A DNA stretch of 64,000 bases from CAZELM01 sp964512995 (GCA_964512995.1 CAZELM010000024.1:9157-73156), one strand, 5' to 3'; shown: positions 1-9,325, numbered from the stretch's first letter. Notes: generated by a model from the letters alone, not told the origin. Numbers and translations are program-made.

Positions 1-2
1 TT

Positions 3-527
3 GCCGTTCTGCGTCTGGCCATACCTTACACGGGTATCATTCTCAGCACCCGTGAAAGCAGTGCCATGCGGAAAGACGCATTTGAGCTGGGCATTTCGCA
101 GATCTCCGCAGGATCAAAAACCAATCCGGGCGGTTATCATGCCGGTCCGACCAACTCCAATGAAGATGCCGGCCAATTTACGGTCGGCGATACCCGGCCT
201 CTGGCGGAGGTGATTAAAGACATGGTGAAGACCCGGCATATTCCGTCATTCTGCACGGGATGTTATCGGTTGGGGCGCGTCGGAAGCGATTTCATGGATC
301 TGGCAAAACCCGGTCTGATCAGACAACACTGCCTGCCCAATGCGATATTCACGTTTGCAGAATATCTGGAGGACTTTGCGGAAGGAGATGCCGGACGGGA
401 GTTATATGAATCAGGCTATCAGCTTATCGAAGAAATGCTGACGGATTTTCCGGACACCCGATTGCAGGCCAGAATCCGATCAACGATCAACCATATCCGA
501 AGAGGAGAACGAGATATCTATTTCTGA
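3..527 (+). CDS. hydG: HydG, C-terminal part (FeFe-hydrogenase maturase)
   Basis: This is the 3' end of a radical-SAM tyrosine lyase that makes CO and cyanide for the [FeFe]-hydrogenase H-cluster. The reading frame is open from base 3 and the start lies upstream of the window, so the radical-SAM motif itself is not visible. The C-terminal auxiliary-cluster motif is: CTGC is followed after 22 residues by a further Cys (LIRQHCLPN), the CX2CX22C pattern of HydG. The stop codon overlaps the hydE start by one base, which indicates translational coupling. The end matches a full-length C-terminus with no sign of damage. Confidence 0.95.
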   Translation, partial: AVLRLAIPYTGIILSTRESSAMRKDAFELGISQISAGSKTNPGGYHAGPTNSNEDAGQFTVGDTRPLAEVIKDMVKTRHIPSFCTGCYRLGRVGSDFMDLAKPGLIRQHCLPNAIFTFAEYLEDFAEGDAGRELYESGYQLIEEMLTDFPDTRLQARIRSTINHIRRGERDIYF

Positions 528-1642
528 TGAACTATGACTGCATGAAATCACTTGTTGATACATTGAGATCGGAAACCAGACCGGATAAGGACCGGATTGT
601 CTCTCTTCTGGCATGTGAAAAGAAGGACGTGACCGATTATCTGTATCAGACAGCCTATTCTGTCAAGGAAACCTGTCTGGGACGAAGGGTCTATTTCCGG
701 GGACTGATCGAGTTTTCCAACATCTGTTCCAGAAATTGTCTCTATTGCGGAATCAGAAAAGACAATGGCAACTGCCGCCGCTATATCATGCCGATACCGG
801 AGATTATTGAAGTTGTCAGAATGGCGGATACCTTCCGGTATGGTTCCGTCGTTCTGCAATCCGGGGAGCGCAATGACCAGAATTTCATCGATGATGTCAG
901 CAGAATGCTTGAACAGATCAGAGAAGCCACTCAAAACAGGATTCGAGTGACTCTCTCCTGTGGTGAACAGACGCTGGAGACGTACCATCAGTGGTTTTCC
1001 AGGGGAGCCCACCGCTATCTGCTGCGGATTGAAACAAGCAGTGAAGACCTCTATGCGAAAATACATCCTGAAGACGCGCATTATTCATTCCGGAACCGGC
1101 TCCAGTGTCTGCTGGATCTGAAAAAGCTGAACTATCAGGTCGGTTCCGGGATGATGGTGGGTCTCCCCTTTCAGACGCTCGAGGATATTGCGGATGACAT
1201 ACTTTTTCTGAAGGATCTGGATGTCGACATGATCGGACTGGGTCCGTACCTCGAGCATGACCACACGCCGCTGGTCGACCTGGGTATTGCCCGGAATACA
1301 TGGCCCGTCTCCATCCGATTCGAAAGAACCCTGAAAACGATTGCCATTCTCCGGATCATCATGAAAGACATCAATATAGCGGCTTCGACCGCATTGCAGG
1401 CAGTTGTTCCGGATGGCCGGGAACAGGCGCTCGGAGTTGGCGCGAATGTGCTCATGCCCAATCTCACGCCGATGACGTACCGTGCAGATTATCAGCTTTA
1501 CAACAATAAGCCGTGTATCAACGAACAACCGGATCAATGCCGTTCCTGTCTGGAATCCCGGGTGCAGATCAACGGAGAGGAAATCGCTTTTGATGAATGG
1601 GGAGACTCGCTCCACTGGAAAAACAAACAGAAAAAAGGATGA
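527..1642 (+). CDS. hydE: HydE, [FeFe]-hydrogenase maturation radical SAM protein
   Basis: This 371-residue radical-SAM enzyme acts in assembly of the di-iron subcluster of [FeFe] hydrogenase. The radical-SAM cluster motif CxxxCxxC is at residues 67-74 (CSRNCLYC). A second Cys set near the C-terminus (CINEQPDQCRSC) fits the CX7CX2C motif that binds an extra cluster in many HydE proteins. Its ATG overlaps the hydG stop and its stop lies six bases before hydF. The order hydG-hydE-hydF implies co-transcription. Length is normal for the family. BioB/PylB relatives share the fold, but the neighbours decide the assignment. Confidence 0.95.
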   Translation: MNYDCMKSLVDTLRSETRPDKDRIVSLLACEKKDVTDYLYQTAYSVKETCLGRRVYFRGLIEFSNICSRNCLYCGIRKDNGNCRRYIMPIPEIIEVVRMADTFRYGSVVLQSGERNDQNFIDDVSRMLEQIREATQNRIRVTLSCGEQTLETYHQWFSRGAHRYLLRIETSSEDLYAKIHPEDAHYSFRNRLQCLLDLKKLNYQVGSGMMVGLPFQTLEDIADDILFLKDLDVDMIGLGPYLEHDHTPLVDLGIARNTWPVSIRFERTLKTIAILRIIMKDINIAASTALQAVVPDGREQALGVGANVLMPNLTPMTYRADYQLYNNKPCINEQPDQCRSCLESRVQINGEEIAFDEWGDSLHWKNKQKKG

Positions 1643-1648
1643 TGTCCG

Positions 1649-2881
1649 ATGACCTTACGAAGCATGCGTCCGCATATCGGTATCTTTGGTAAAAGGAATG
1701 TTGGCAAGAGTTCATTTATCAATTGCCTTTCCAGCCAGGATGTCGCCATTGTCAGTCCTCATGCGGGAACAACCACCGATCCGGTCAGAAAGACTCTGGA
1801 GATTTTTGAATTGGGTCCTGTTGTTCTGATCGATACTGCCGGGATTGATGATTGTGGTGATGTCGGCGAAAAACGGGTGAATGCCAGCAAACGGATCATC
1901 CGGCAGGTCGATCTGGGCATCATCCTGATCACTGACAATCAGTTCGATGCGTTTGAGCAGATGCTGGTTTCTCAGTTCAGCCATTATCAGGTACCTTTTT
2001 TGGTCATCCACAATAAAGAGGACCAGATCCCGCTCGATCTGGATTTCAAAACCGATACCGAAACAAAATACCACTGTCGGATCGTGGCGTTCTCATCGGT
2101 TCAATGCCCAGATGACATGTTTCATGACGTGGTCACGGCGATGCGAGGACTGCTTCAGACGACTCCGCTGCAAACACCATCGCTGTTTGGCGATATTGTC
2201 TCTGACCGGGATATTGTTCTGCTGGTGACGCCCATCGATGCGGAGGCACCGGTCGGACGCATGATACTGCCCCAGGTTCAGGCATTGCGAGATGCGCTGG
2301 ATCATCATTGCATTGTCATCGTCACGCGGGAGACGGAACTCGAGTATTGTTTTACGCACTTGAAAATACGCCCGAAACTGGTGGTGACGGACAGTCAGGC
2401 ATTTGCATTGGTGGCAAAGGTTGTTCCGGACGATATTTTCCTGACGAGTTTCAGCATCGTTCTTTCGCGGTTAAAAGGGGATTTCAATACATTTGTCGAG
2501 GGAACGAAACATATTGCTGAGTTGAAGGATGGAGATCATATTCTGATTCTCGAATCATGTTCGCATCAGGTTGTCGATGACGATATCGGGCGGGTAAAAC
2601 TTCCCAAGTGGATGACGGCATTCACGGGTAAAAAACTGCATTTTGACATTGTGGCGCATCAGGACATGCCGCCCAAAGAAATGCGGGAATATGCACTGGC
2701 CATTCAATGTGGCGGGTGTATGGCAACGCGAAAACAGATTCTGAACCGGATACAGATTGCTGCCGACCATGACATCCCGATCACCAATTATGGAATGGCG
2801 ATCGCCTATCTGAACGGCATATTCGATCGTGCGCTCCGGCCGTTTCTGGAAAATAACGAAACGGGGTGTACTACATCCTGA
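1649..2881 (+). CDS. hydF: HydF, [FeFe]-hydrogenase maturation GTPase/scaffold
   Basis: This 410-residue GTPase is the scaffold on which the H-cluster precursor is built before transfer to HydA. The P-loop GKRNVGKSS is at residues 14-22 and the switch II region DTAG at 62-65. The C-terminal half carries the HydF iron-sulfur ligands: ESCSH and, about 50 residues later, CGGC. An AGGATGATG sequence lies just upstream of the ATG as a ribosome binding site. It is the last gene of the hyd operon; no hydrogenase structural gene follows, so HydA must lie elsewhere or upstream. About 170 bases after the stop show nothing I recognise. Confidence 0.95.
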   Translation: MTLRSMRPHIGIFGKRNVGKSSFINCLSSQDVAIVSPHAGTTTDPVRKTLEIFELGPVVLIDTAGIDDCGDVGEKRVNASKRIIRQVDLGIILITDNQFDAFEQMLVSQFSHYQVPFLVIHNKEDQIPLDLDFKTDTETKYHCRIVAFSSVQCPDDMFHDVVTAMRGLLQTTPLQTPSLFGDIVSDRDIVLLVTPIDAEAPVGRMILPQVQALRDALDHHCIVIVTRETELEYCFTHLKIRPKLVVTDSQAFALVAKVVPDDIFLTSFSIVLSRLKGDFNTFVEGTKHIAELKDGDHILILESCSHQVVDDDIGRVKLPKWMTAFTGKKLHFDIVAHQDMPPKEMREYALAIQCGGCMATRKQILNRIQIAADHDIPITNYGMAIAYLNGIFDRALRPFLENNETGCTTS

Positions 2882-3052
2882 ATTTAATAAATGATCAAGC
2901 AACGTGCGGGTGAAAAGAACGCTCGACATGTATGAGATTGTCCGGCGTCGGGGTAATCACAGAGTTAAAATATCGATTGCTTTTCCAGGTTGCTACGCTG
3001 CTCATCAGGTGGTAAGATCTGGTCATGACGGTTTATGGAGTCTCATTAACAT

Positions 3053-3347
3053 ATGAGTGTAGATGAGATAAAAAACAGCAGCAGCGGCATGCAAAGAATT
3101 CAATGTGGATCGATTATTTGTTTTTGGTTCCACGGTTCGAGGGACTCGCACAATGCTAAGCGACCTCGACTTCCTGGTAGAATTCAAAAATCCCGAAGAC
3201 AGACCCACGAAGCGATTCTTTGGTCTTCTCCATCGATTGGAGGATTCGTTTCATTGTAAAGTAGATCTGTTGACTCAAAACGGATTGAAAAATCCATATT
3301 TTAAGCGTCGGGTTCTCGCTGAAAAGATGATAATCTATGAAGGATGA
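3053..3347 (+). pseudogene. MNT-type nucleotidyltransferase antitoxin, frameshifted
   Basis: The protein is the small minimal-nucleotidyltransferase partner of HEPN toxins. From 3105 (GTG) the frame reads DRLFVFGSTVRG and SDLDFLVEF, the GSxxRG...SDxD catalytic signature. The natural N-terminus (MSVDEIK) lies in another frame from the ATG at 3053. Adding one A to the A6 run at 3070-3075 would join the two frames into a full-length protein (MSVDEIKKTAAAACKEFNVD). It overlaps the following HEPN-like gene by 11 bases. Either this is a true frameshift, a sequencing error in the homopolymer, or translation starts at the GTG and yields an N-terminally short protein. Confidence 0.75.
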
Positions 3348-3567
3348 TCTTTTCACTTATCTGCACGATATCCGTGAAGCCGGTTTAGCAATCAAGGCAT
3401 TTATCGCCGGAAAAACTTTCGCTGATTATCGAAATGACGATCTGCTGAGGAGTGCAGTGGAGAGGAAGTTTGAAATTGTCGGAGAAGCCCTCAGCAGAAT
3501 CATGTTGAAGGACGGCTTAAGACAGAACCGATTGACTGTTTTTTTAAATACTTTAAACTATAATTAG
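3337..3567 (+). pseudogene. HEPN (DUF86) toxin, 3'-truncated
   Basis: The 76-residue product matches the first two thirds of a DUF86/HepT-like HEPN ribonuclease: MKDDLFTYLHDIREA, later AVERKFEIVGEAL. Family members are usually about 110-120 residues and end with the catalytic Rx4-6H motif in a stretch like FRN..IHGY. Here the frame instead runs into DGLRQNRLTVFLNTLNYN and stops, so the RNase motif is missing. With the frameshifted MNT gene upstream this is most simply a dead toxin-antitoxin module. The overlap with the MNT gene preserves the usual operon arrangement. Confidence 0.75.
3532..3564 (+). promoter_or_regulatory. Possible promoter of hicBA
   Basis: A perfect -10 hexamer TATAAT lies at 3559-3564 in an AT-rich stretch, about 50 bases before the hicB start. 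A TTGACT hexamer at 3532-3537 is the best -35 candidate, but the 21-base spacer is longer than the usual 17, so only the -10 is convincing. Confidence 0.45.
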
Positions 3568-3616
3568 TTAATCTGCTTTTTATGAAAAAATACTCAAAAT
3601 GCAGGGGGTCGGAAAA

Positions 3617-3871
3617 GTGACATCATATATATTTCGCGTTGTAATCGAAGAAGACGCATTTGAAGACGGAACGATGGCTTATCATGCTTATTGCCCCGCC
3701 CTCAAGGGAGCGTCAACGTGGGGATATACGGAGCGAGAAGCCCTGAAAAACCTCCAAGAAGTGGTTGAAATGACGATGGAGAGTATGCGAGAGCACGGAG
3801 AAGAAATACCGGAATCCCCCGATCAGGACGTGACTATCCGGCAGGAACCATTAGTCAGTGTTACGGTATGA
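3617..3871 (+). CDS. hicB: HicB-family antitoxin
   Basis: This is a small antitoxin of the HicB partial RNase H-like fold that neutralises HicA. The frame has the typical opening beta strand (YIFRVVIEED), AYCPALKGASTWGYTEREALKNLQEVVE and a C-terminal tail ending in valines. I chose the GTG at 3617 because AGGGGGT precedes it at good spacing; an ATG at 3599 would add six residues. The stop overlaps the hicA start as ATGA, so translation is coupled. Antitoxin before toxin is one of the common HicBA orders, and the antitoxin probably binds its own promoter. Confidence 0.85.
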   Translation: MTSYIFRVVIEEDAFEDGTMAYHAYCPALKGASTWGYTEREALKNLQEVVEMTMESMREHGEEIPESPDQDVTIRQEPLVSVTV

Positions 3872-4119
3872 GCGAGATTGATTTTAGCCAACTGCGAAGC
3901 CTGAGTGCCAAACAATTTATTTCCGCGTTAATGCGAGACGGATTTAACCTTGACAGGCAACGAGGAAGTCACCAGCAATACCGCCACCCCGATGGACGCC
4001 GAGTAACGGTGTCTTTTCATAAACCAAGCGATACGTTTCCCCCCAAAACCATGAAAAGTATGATCGAACAAGCAGGCTGGACGGGAGAAGACTTGGAAAG
4101 ATTGAAAATATATTTTTAA
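3868..4119 (+). CDS. hicA: HicA-family mRNA interferase toxin
   Basis: This 83-residue protein belongs to the HicA family, small dsRBD-like ribonucleases that cleave mRNA. The key segment is RQRGSHQQYRHPDGRRVTV with the conserved Gly-Ser-His that holds the catalytic histidine, followed by SFHKPSD and the helix PPKTMKSMIEQAGW. Length and motif are complete, so the toxin looks functional. It overlaps hicB by four bases. The next gene, the cysteine desulfurase, is convergent 72 bases away, so the toxin pair is independent of the block beyond it. Confidence 0.88.
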   Translation: MSEIDFSQLRSLSAKQFISALMRDGFNLDRQRGSHQQYRHPDGRRVTVSFHKPSDTFPPKTMKSMIEQAGWTGEDLERLKIYF

Positions 4120-4191
4120 TTTGGAACCATCCTTTTCGGGTATTGGGAACGATTCGTGTAAAATCAGCCACTTGACTATTTTGACTAACAA

Positions 4192-5349
4192 TCAAAGCCG
4201 GAATAGTCCAACAGGTTGATCAATAATCTTTGCATAGGCATCACAAACAGCGTAAACAATGGAATTTGCCTCATTTTGCGTGTTGTATTTACCGTATGAA
4301 ATACGTATAGCCGATTTTGCCTGTTGCTCGGTTAGTCCTAACGCAAGAAGCACATGTGATGGCTCATCTTTGCCGGAGATGCAAGCCGAACTCGTGGACA
4401 CACACATTCCTTTCAGATCCAGAAGGCGCATAAGCGATTCGCCGGAAACGCCATCAAAGCCGAGGTTGATTGTTCCGGGAAGACGCATCTCAGTATCTCC
4501 ATTGATCCGTACAGAGGGTATATTCTCTCTGATACCTTTTACGGTAGCATCTACCATTACCTTTAATCGCTTTGAGGTGGCATCCATTTCGCTGACACTT
4601 TCCTCAATTGCGTAACCCGCCGCCACGATTCCGGCAGCATTCTCCGTACCTGCACGAAGCCCGTGCTCTTGCTCACCCCCGAACACAAGTGGTGATAATC
4701 CTAATCCGAACCGCTTATACAAGATTCCCGTGCCTTTTGCTCCATTGAACTTATGAGCGGAAGCGGTTAAAAAGTCGACTTGCAGGTCGTTCACATCGAC
4801 CGGAATATGACCGACGGCTTGCACCGCATCAGTATGAAACAAAATACCTCTCCCTTTCAGAAATTGTCCTATTTCGCTAATGGGCTGAATCGTACCAATT
4901 TCATTGTTGGCAAGCATAATCGATACAAGTTTTGTATCAGGTTTAATTGCCTTCTTGACATCATCGACCGAAACCCGCCCCGTATGATCAACAGGTAGAA
5001 AAGTAACCGCAATGCCACTTTTTTCAAGCGCACGGCAGGCTTTCAGGATAGAGTGGTGTTCGATAGAAGAAGTTATAATGTGTCTCGGTTCGTTATAGTA
5101 GCTCTCCGTTATGCATCGAAGCACCCAACTGTTCGCTTCCGAACCGCCGGAAGTGAAAGTGATTTCTGGGGGTTCTGCGCCGATTGCCACAGCCACTTGT
5201 TTTCGAGCTTGCTCTATGGCCCGTCTGGCGTTTGTTCCAAGCGAATACTGACTGGAGGCATTACCGTATTGTTCACGTAAAAATGGAAGCATCTGCTCGA
5301 AAGCACGGTCAGATATTCGTGTCGTAGCGGCGTTGTCAGCATAAATCAC
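4192..5349 (-). CDS. Cysteine desulfurase (IscS/NifS/DndA class)
   Basis: This PLP enzyme takes sulfur from cysteine as a persulfide and passes it on. It opens with MIYADNAATT, has the PLP-binding lysine at 200 (TASAHKFNGAKG) and the catalytic loop cysteine at 323 (STSSACISGK). At 385 residues it is complete. It is the last gene of the BREX-like block, 12 bases after the small zinc-ribbon gene, so I infer it feeds sulfur to the PAPS-reductase-like BrxP, as DndA/IscS does for DNA phosphorothioation. A housekeeping Fe-S role cannot be excluded from sequence, but no iscU or sufU is adjacent. Confidence 0.92.
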   Translation of the reverse strand: MIYADNAATTRISDRAFEQMLPFLREQYGNASSQYSLGTNARRAIEQARKQVAVAIGAEPPEITFTSGGSEANSWVLRCITESYYNEPRHIITSSIEHHSILKACRALEKSGIAVTFLPVDHTGRVSVDDVKKAIKPDTKLVSIMLANNEIGTIQPISEIGQFLKGRGILFHTDAVQAVGHIPVDVNDLQVDFLTASAHKFNGAKGTGILYKRFGLGLSPLVFGGEQEHGLRAGTENAAGIVAAGYAIEESVSEMDATSKRLKVMVDATVKGIRENIPSVRINGDTEMRLPGTINLGFDGVSGESLMRLLDLKGMCVSTSSACISGKDEPSHVLLALGLTEQQAKSAIRISYGKYNTQNEANSIVYAVCDAYAKIIDQPVGLFRL

Positions 5350-5361
5350 GATATCACCTCA

Positions 5362-5559
5362 TCAGAATAATGTACAGCCTTGCTCTTTATACTCTTCAAC
5401 CTTTGACAGGAGGAAATCTGCGTCTACCTCCAGATACGTGGCAAGACAGTCAAGGCAGTAGAAACGCTTTGAATTTTTGTCAAGCAGTTTCTTGGTCAAC
5501 CCGATTTCGTTTCTGTTCAATGCTTCTTTTCCGCACAAATAACAGTTTTTCGTCTCCAC
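5362..5559 (-). CDS. Small zinc-ribbon protein of the BREX/sulfur block
   Basis: The 65-residue protein has two CxxC pairs, CYLC near the N-terminus and CLDC about 26 residues later, which should form one zinc or Fe-S site. The rest is helical (KLLDKNSKRF, ATYLEVDADFLLSKVEEYKEQG). I chose the GTG at 5559, just after the BrxL stop and behind a GGGG stretch; an upstream in-frame ATG would overlap BrxL deeply. Sitting between BrxL and the cysteine desulfurase, it may be a sulfur carrier or adaptor. That role is inference; I do not know a function for the family. Confidence 0.7.
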   Translation of the reverse strand: METKNCYLCGKEALNRNEIGLTKKLLDKNSKRFYCLDCLATYLEVDADFLLSKVEEYKEQGCTLF

Positions 5560-5563
5560 ACAA

Positions 5564-7051
5564 TTACCCCATATCTTCAGAGTCAGGTCTGACACTGAAG
5601 ATGGGAATATCCTTACCGCGGTATTCCACATCAAGCAGCCCCAGTTGATACTTGATGGTGTCCCTCATTTTGCGCGCCCTGTCGAGGCAGTAACGCTTGA
5701 ACTCACGGACAGCGATGTCGTTAGCATTGCGAACATGAGGGAAAAGCAATTTCAAGTAAGCGGTCGTAATACGTTTAACCGCTTCTGTGTCGCGTGTGTC
5801 CGCAGCTTCGGGAACCTCGGTCAATTCATCCACAACAGCTCGGTAGCTCATATCGTTACGCAGTTCGTGCATTATCGAGCAGAAGTATTCCGAGTTCAGC
5901 GCCCAACCTGCAATCTTAAGGTCGTCGTTCATTCGGGGTATATTCCATCCCTTGATGAAGCCATGGAAACGCTCAATCAGCGCCGACTCATGGAATACAG
6001 ACGGCAATTCTTCAAACATATTACCGAATCCATCCTCATCCATCGTTTCCTTTCTGATGTTGCCGCTGAGGATAATACCGGCTTCGGCGGTTCCTTCATA
6101 ATTGCCAACGGTGAAGATGCCCGATTCAAGATAGCCTTTCAACGCTGCTCGCATTTCGTCAACATCTGTGAACGAAATGGTCTGCACTTCGTCAAGCGTT
6201 ATAAAATCGTTCCCGGACACCAGCCCTTCAACCCGCTTGTTCTGGTCATAGAACATCTTCGCACGGCTCATAACGCCACCACTCGAAAGCCACCCGAATC
6301 GGCTTACTCGACCAAATAAATACGATTTACCGGTACCTTTTGGTGCAAGTTCAATGAGATTCAGTCGTTTTTCAACGAACGGAAGTAAACGGGTAAGCAT
6401 TGTGAGTTTCTTTTCCTCGTCGCCGAGGTAACCGCTGGCATTGTAATCCACCGCGCCAAGCAGAACATCGAGCCACTCCGCTGTGCTGAATTCCCGACGG
6501 GCATCCTTGTAATAGTCGATATCAATGGTATAAGGGCAAAATGTCTTAAACGCGGTGAGCTTGATTTTGCCTCTGTTTGCTCCCTTTGATTTATTTTTTG
6601 AAAACCCAATATCGCAATCATCGGCCGGACGATAGCCGATCTCGATCATTCCCCACGTTTCCCTCCCGCGCACCAAATCTTCCTTGCAGGTTTGCCACAC
6701 AGGATCTTCAATAATTGTGTCTTTGCTTGTCAATCCGAAGTCAGGCAATGCAAACGACACTTCGCCTGTCCTGATATCGATGTCAACAGACACCTTAGCG
6801 AGGAACTTCACGCGCTCCTGTTCAATGATCACCTGATTCTTTATCGCAGTCCAGTCATCCTTGCGCGGCAAGTACGTCCGTACGAAGCGAACCAATTCCT
6901 CTGTGTCGAAGTTACCATTCTCATCCTCAAATCTTTTCAATAACCAGTCCCGCATAAAGGATGGCAGACTCAGAGCAGAGAAGAAGTTGCTTTTTTTGAG
7001 GTCTTTATATACCACCATCTCGTCAAAGCAATATCGGAGTTTCTCAATCAT
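5564..7051 (-). CDS. brxL: BrxL-like AAA+ protein, short form
   Basis: BREX systems of several types end with BrxL, an AAA+ protein that in some members is fused to a Lon-like protease fold and binds DNA as a large ring. Here the N-terminal region (IEKLRYCFDEMVVYKDL, FFSALSLPSFMRDWLLKRF) matches BrxL. Walker A APKGTGKS is at about residues 236-243 and Walker B FITLDE at about 283-288. At 495 residues it is shorter than the roughly 680-residue form I know, and I see no Lon-like Ser-Lys protease region after the ATPase. The ATG at 7051 has AGGAGGT seven bases upstream; that site overlaps the PglZ stop codon. Confidence 0.82.
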   Translation of the reverse strand: MIEKLRYCFDEMVVYKDLKKSNFFSALSLPSFMRDWLLKRFEDENGNFDTEELVRFVRTYLPRKDDWTAIKNQVIIEQERVKFLAKVSVDIDIRTGEVSFALPDFGLTSKDTIIEDPVWQTCKEDLVRGRETWGMIEIGYRPADDCDIGFSKNKSKGANRGKIKLTAFKTFCPYTIDIDYYKDARREFSTAEWLDVLLGAVDYNASGYLGDEEKKLTMLTRLLPFVEKRLNLIELAPKGTGKSYLFGRVSRFGWLSSGGVMSRAKMFYDQNKRVEGLVSGNDFITLDEVQTISFTDVDEMRAALKGYLESGIFTVGNYEGTAEAGIILSGNIRKETMDEDGFGNMFEELPSVFHESALIERFHGFIKGWNIPRMNDDLKIAGWALNSEYFCSIMHELRNDMSYRAVVDELTEVPEAADTRDTEAVKRITTAYLKLLFPHVRNANDIAVREFKRYCLDRARKMRDTIKYQLGLLDVEYRGKDIPIFSVRPDSEDMG

Positions 7052-7063
7052 CAATCGCACCTC

Positions 7064-9325
7064 CTAAAACAAATCATCAAAAGCCTCATTGACTTTACCG
7101 CTCTTGCCTTGGGCTTTTATCATGATTTTGCCGATGAGATCGTCGCCAGCATAAACCTCCGCCGGATATTCACCCGCCCGTTTTATGTCTGGAAGCTTTG
7201 CGGCATAGTGGTTGGTGTCAATTTGTTTGGCAGGATGTTGTTTTCCATTCAGAACCACGGAAACATTATGCACCGGAGAATTTAAGAACAACTGAATCTG
7301 CGCGCCGGTGCGGGAATCAGCGACAACTACCTCATCGACCAGTTCGACTTTCACGCTTCCGTCTTTCAGCGACAATTCTATAATCGGGACGACAACCTCT
7401 TCCAACGATGCGCCGCCGTGAACCTCAACATTTGCTGCACGGCTGCCTTTGAAGCGGCCATAATCAGCAAGGACGAGATATCCGTTTTCCTCTGCGGCAA
7501 ACGGGAGGTCATACGGATGGAACAGCTTGCAGCAGCGCCCCGAATGCTCGCCCTTTGTATCGGTTTCGTACCGCTCCTCTTTTCGACGCAGAACAGCAAG
7601 CCGTGAAGCACCGTGGTCACTTACAATCAAAAAGCGTCTGCAATTCCTCTGTGCGAGTCCCGTGGCTGCCTTGTCAATCATTGCTTCGATAATGTCCAAC
7701 TCTTTGGCGAGGTGAATCGGTAGTTCGTTATTGATGAAGTTGTAGCCACCCTCATCACGGTGCTTCGTGTTGTCAAGTTCATCGTTCTTTTCTTTGCGAC
7801 CTTGCCATGCATCGAAAAAGTCACGGTTGATTGATGTGATCGTCGGTAACTCCGCTCGGGCAATTGTAACCCGAATCGATAGCCCTCGTTTCTGAACTAA
7901 GTTTTCAATGAGAGCCAAATATTCAACACCGAGCGCGTCGAGCCAGTATAGATAGGTGTCGGTTTTATCCAAACCATCTATGATCTCGTTTCGTGTAGGC
8001 AGACGGTTGTATTTACGCGGACTATGCGCGAGTTCATCGACCGTTTTTAAAAATTCAGGTTCAAGGGCGTTCGAGATCTTCTGCTGTTTGTACGCATCAA
8101 AGTAATCAGTCAGTAGGTCTGCAAGTTCAGGACATTTGAAAACATACTTCTTCAAATACGCCGCCAACGCCGGATAAATGCTCTCGATCTGTGGAATCAC
8201 GCCGTTCAAGGAAATCCAAGCAATAATCTCCTCTCGTTCGGTTTTTGTGCCGTCCGTCAACTTATAAATACTTTCAGATATGACCTTTCGATTGTTCACC
8301 ACGAAATCGGCAATGTCCGATTCGGGGAATTTCTCAACAAGCACCTTTCGTTCCCGGTAGAATGTAGCAAACCGATTGTCTGTGTGTTGAATGTCAGCTA
8401 TTGCATTCAGGACGTTTCGAATGAAATCCTCGAAACGGTTCGTCCTTTCCAATACAAACCGAAGGTAGCTGTTGGAGAGTGTCTCGAGTCTGCATTTCAA
8501 GCAGATAAAATAGAGCCAGTTGAGATATCCATTGCCCGTAACTCGAGCGTAGATATCAAACTCGAGATGACCCGTCAGTCCGTGGTTTTTAAACACCGCA
8601 TCGAGTGAGCCGTTGGTCTGGTCCAGTTCAGTCAGCAGTTCTGCCCAACAATCGTCACGTCCACAGGAGCGTGGCAAAGTAAAACCTTTCGTGCAAAATG
8701 TAACTCCCTCGTAGGCATTGCTTAATTTGTTTACAGTGAACAGAGATTTGTCAAGGTTGACCGCTGTGGTAACGACAACATTTCCGCACCGACCGTTTTC
8801 AAGTTCTGCAAGCATTGCCTTGAAGCCGGATAGCGCCGAAAGTCCAACCAATGGAGTGACAAGGGTAATCGATAAATCGCACGCCGCCTGATCCATGACG
8901 CAAAATCGACGACTGTCAAAGCGTGGATCGGTCTGCAACCAGGCAGTTTGAGAAACAATCCCGCGAAGCAGCAACAAGACTTTTGATCCACCGAGATTAA
9001 GTTCTTTTAACCGCAGCAGAGTAACTTTGGCTTCGTCCTTTCCGCGAAGCGCAAGGTATTCACCCAAACCCGTTATAACGAGCTTTTTACCGTTTGCGTT
9101 TGCATCGGCAGCTTCGATATCAGAGACCAGTTCATCTATGTCAGGCAATTTGTCATCGCCATGGCAAAAGCGGCTCATATGGTCAAGATAGAATCCCAAA
9201 GCCGATAACGCGTCTTTCACCGAGGCATACTGTCCGTCGCCGATGAACAAAAAAAACGGTGTCCTGACAGAGGATGTCAGATATTTCTTTATCGGTTCGA
9301 TATCCATTCTATTGTCCGCTTCCAT
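7064..9325 (-). CDS. pglZ: PglZ-domain protein
   Basis: PglZ proteins have an alkaline-phosphatase-superfamily fold and are the hallmark of all BREX systems. At 753 residues the length is typical. Two metal-site segments can be seen: WLDALGVEYL at about 461-470 and VSDHGASRLA at about 568-577. The N-terminal third is a divergent P-loop-like or helical region without a clear Walker A. The ATG at 9325 overlaps the BrxC stop by 17 bases; an alternative ATG at 9307, with AAGCGGA upstream, would remove six residues. It sits between brxC and brxL in one tight operon. Confidence 0.9.
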   Translation of the reverse strand: MEADNRMDIEPIKKYLTSSVRTPFFLFIGDGQYASVKDALSALGFYLDHMSRFCHGDDKLPDIDELVSDIEAADANANGKKLVITGLGEYLALRGKDEAKVTLLRLKELNLGGSKVLLLLRGIVSQTAWLQTDPRFDSRRFCVMDQAACDLSITLVTPLVGLSALSGFKAMLAELENGRCGNVVVTTAVNLDKSLFTVNKLSNAYEGVTFCTKGFTLPRSCGRDDCWAELLTELDQTNGSLDAVFKNHGLTGHLEFDIYARVTGNGYLNWLYFICLKCRLETLSNSYLRFVLERTNRFEDFIRNVLNAIADIQHTDNRFATFYRERKVLVEKFPESDIADFVVNNRKVISESIYKLTDGTKTEREEIIAWISLNGVIPQIESIYPALAAYLKKYVFKCPELADLLTDYFDAYKQQKISNALEPEFLKTVDELAHSPRKYNRLPTRNEIIDGLDKTDTYLYWLDALGVEYLALIENLVQKRGLSIRVTIARAELPTITSINRDFFDAWQGRKEKNDELDNTKHRDEGGYNFINNELPIHLAKELDIIEAMIDKAATGLAQRNCRRFLIVSDHGASRLAVLRRKEERYETDTKGEHSGRCCKLFHPYDLPFAAEENGYLVLADYGRFKGSRAANVEVHGGASLEEVVVPIIELSLKDGSVKVELVDEVVVADSRTGAQIQLFLNSPVHNVSVVLNGKQHPAKQIDTNHYAAKLPDIKRAGEYPAEVYAGDDLIGKIMIKAQGKSGKVNEAFDDLF

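Noticed and set aside
5645..6319. 224-codon plus-strand frame
   Set aside because: Antisense to brxL with its conserved Walker motifs; a shadow of that gene.
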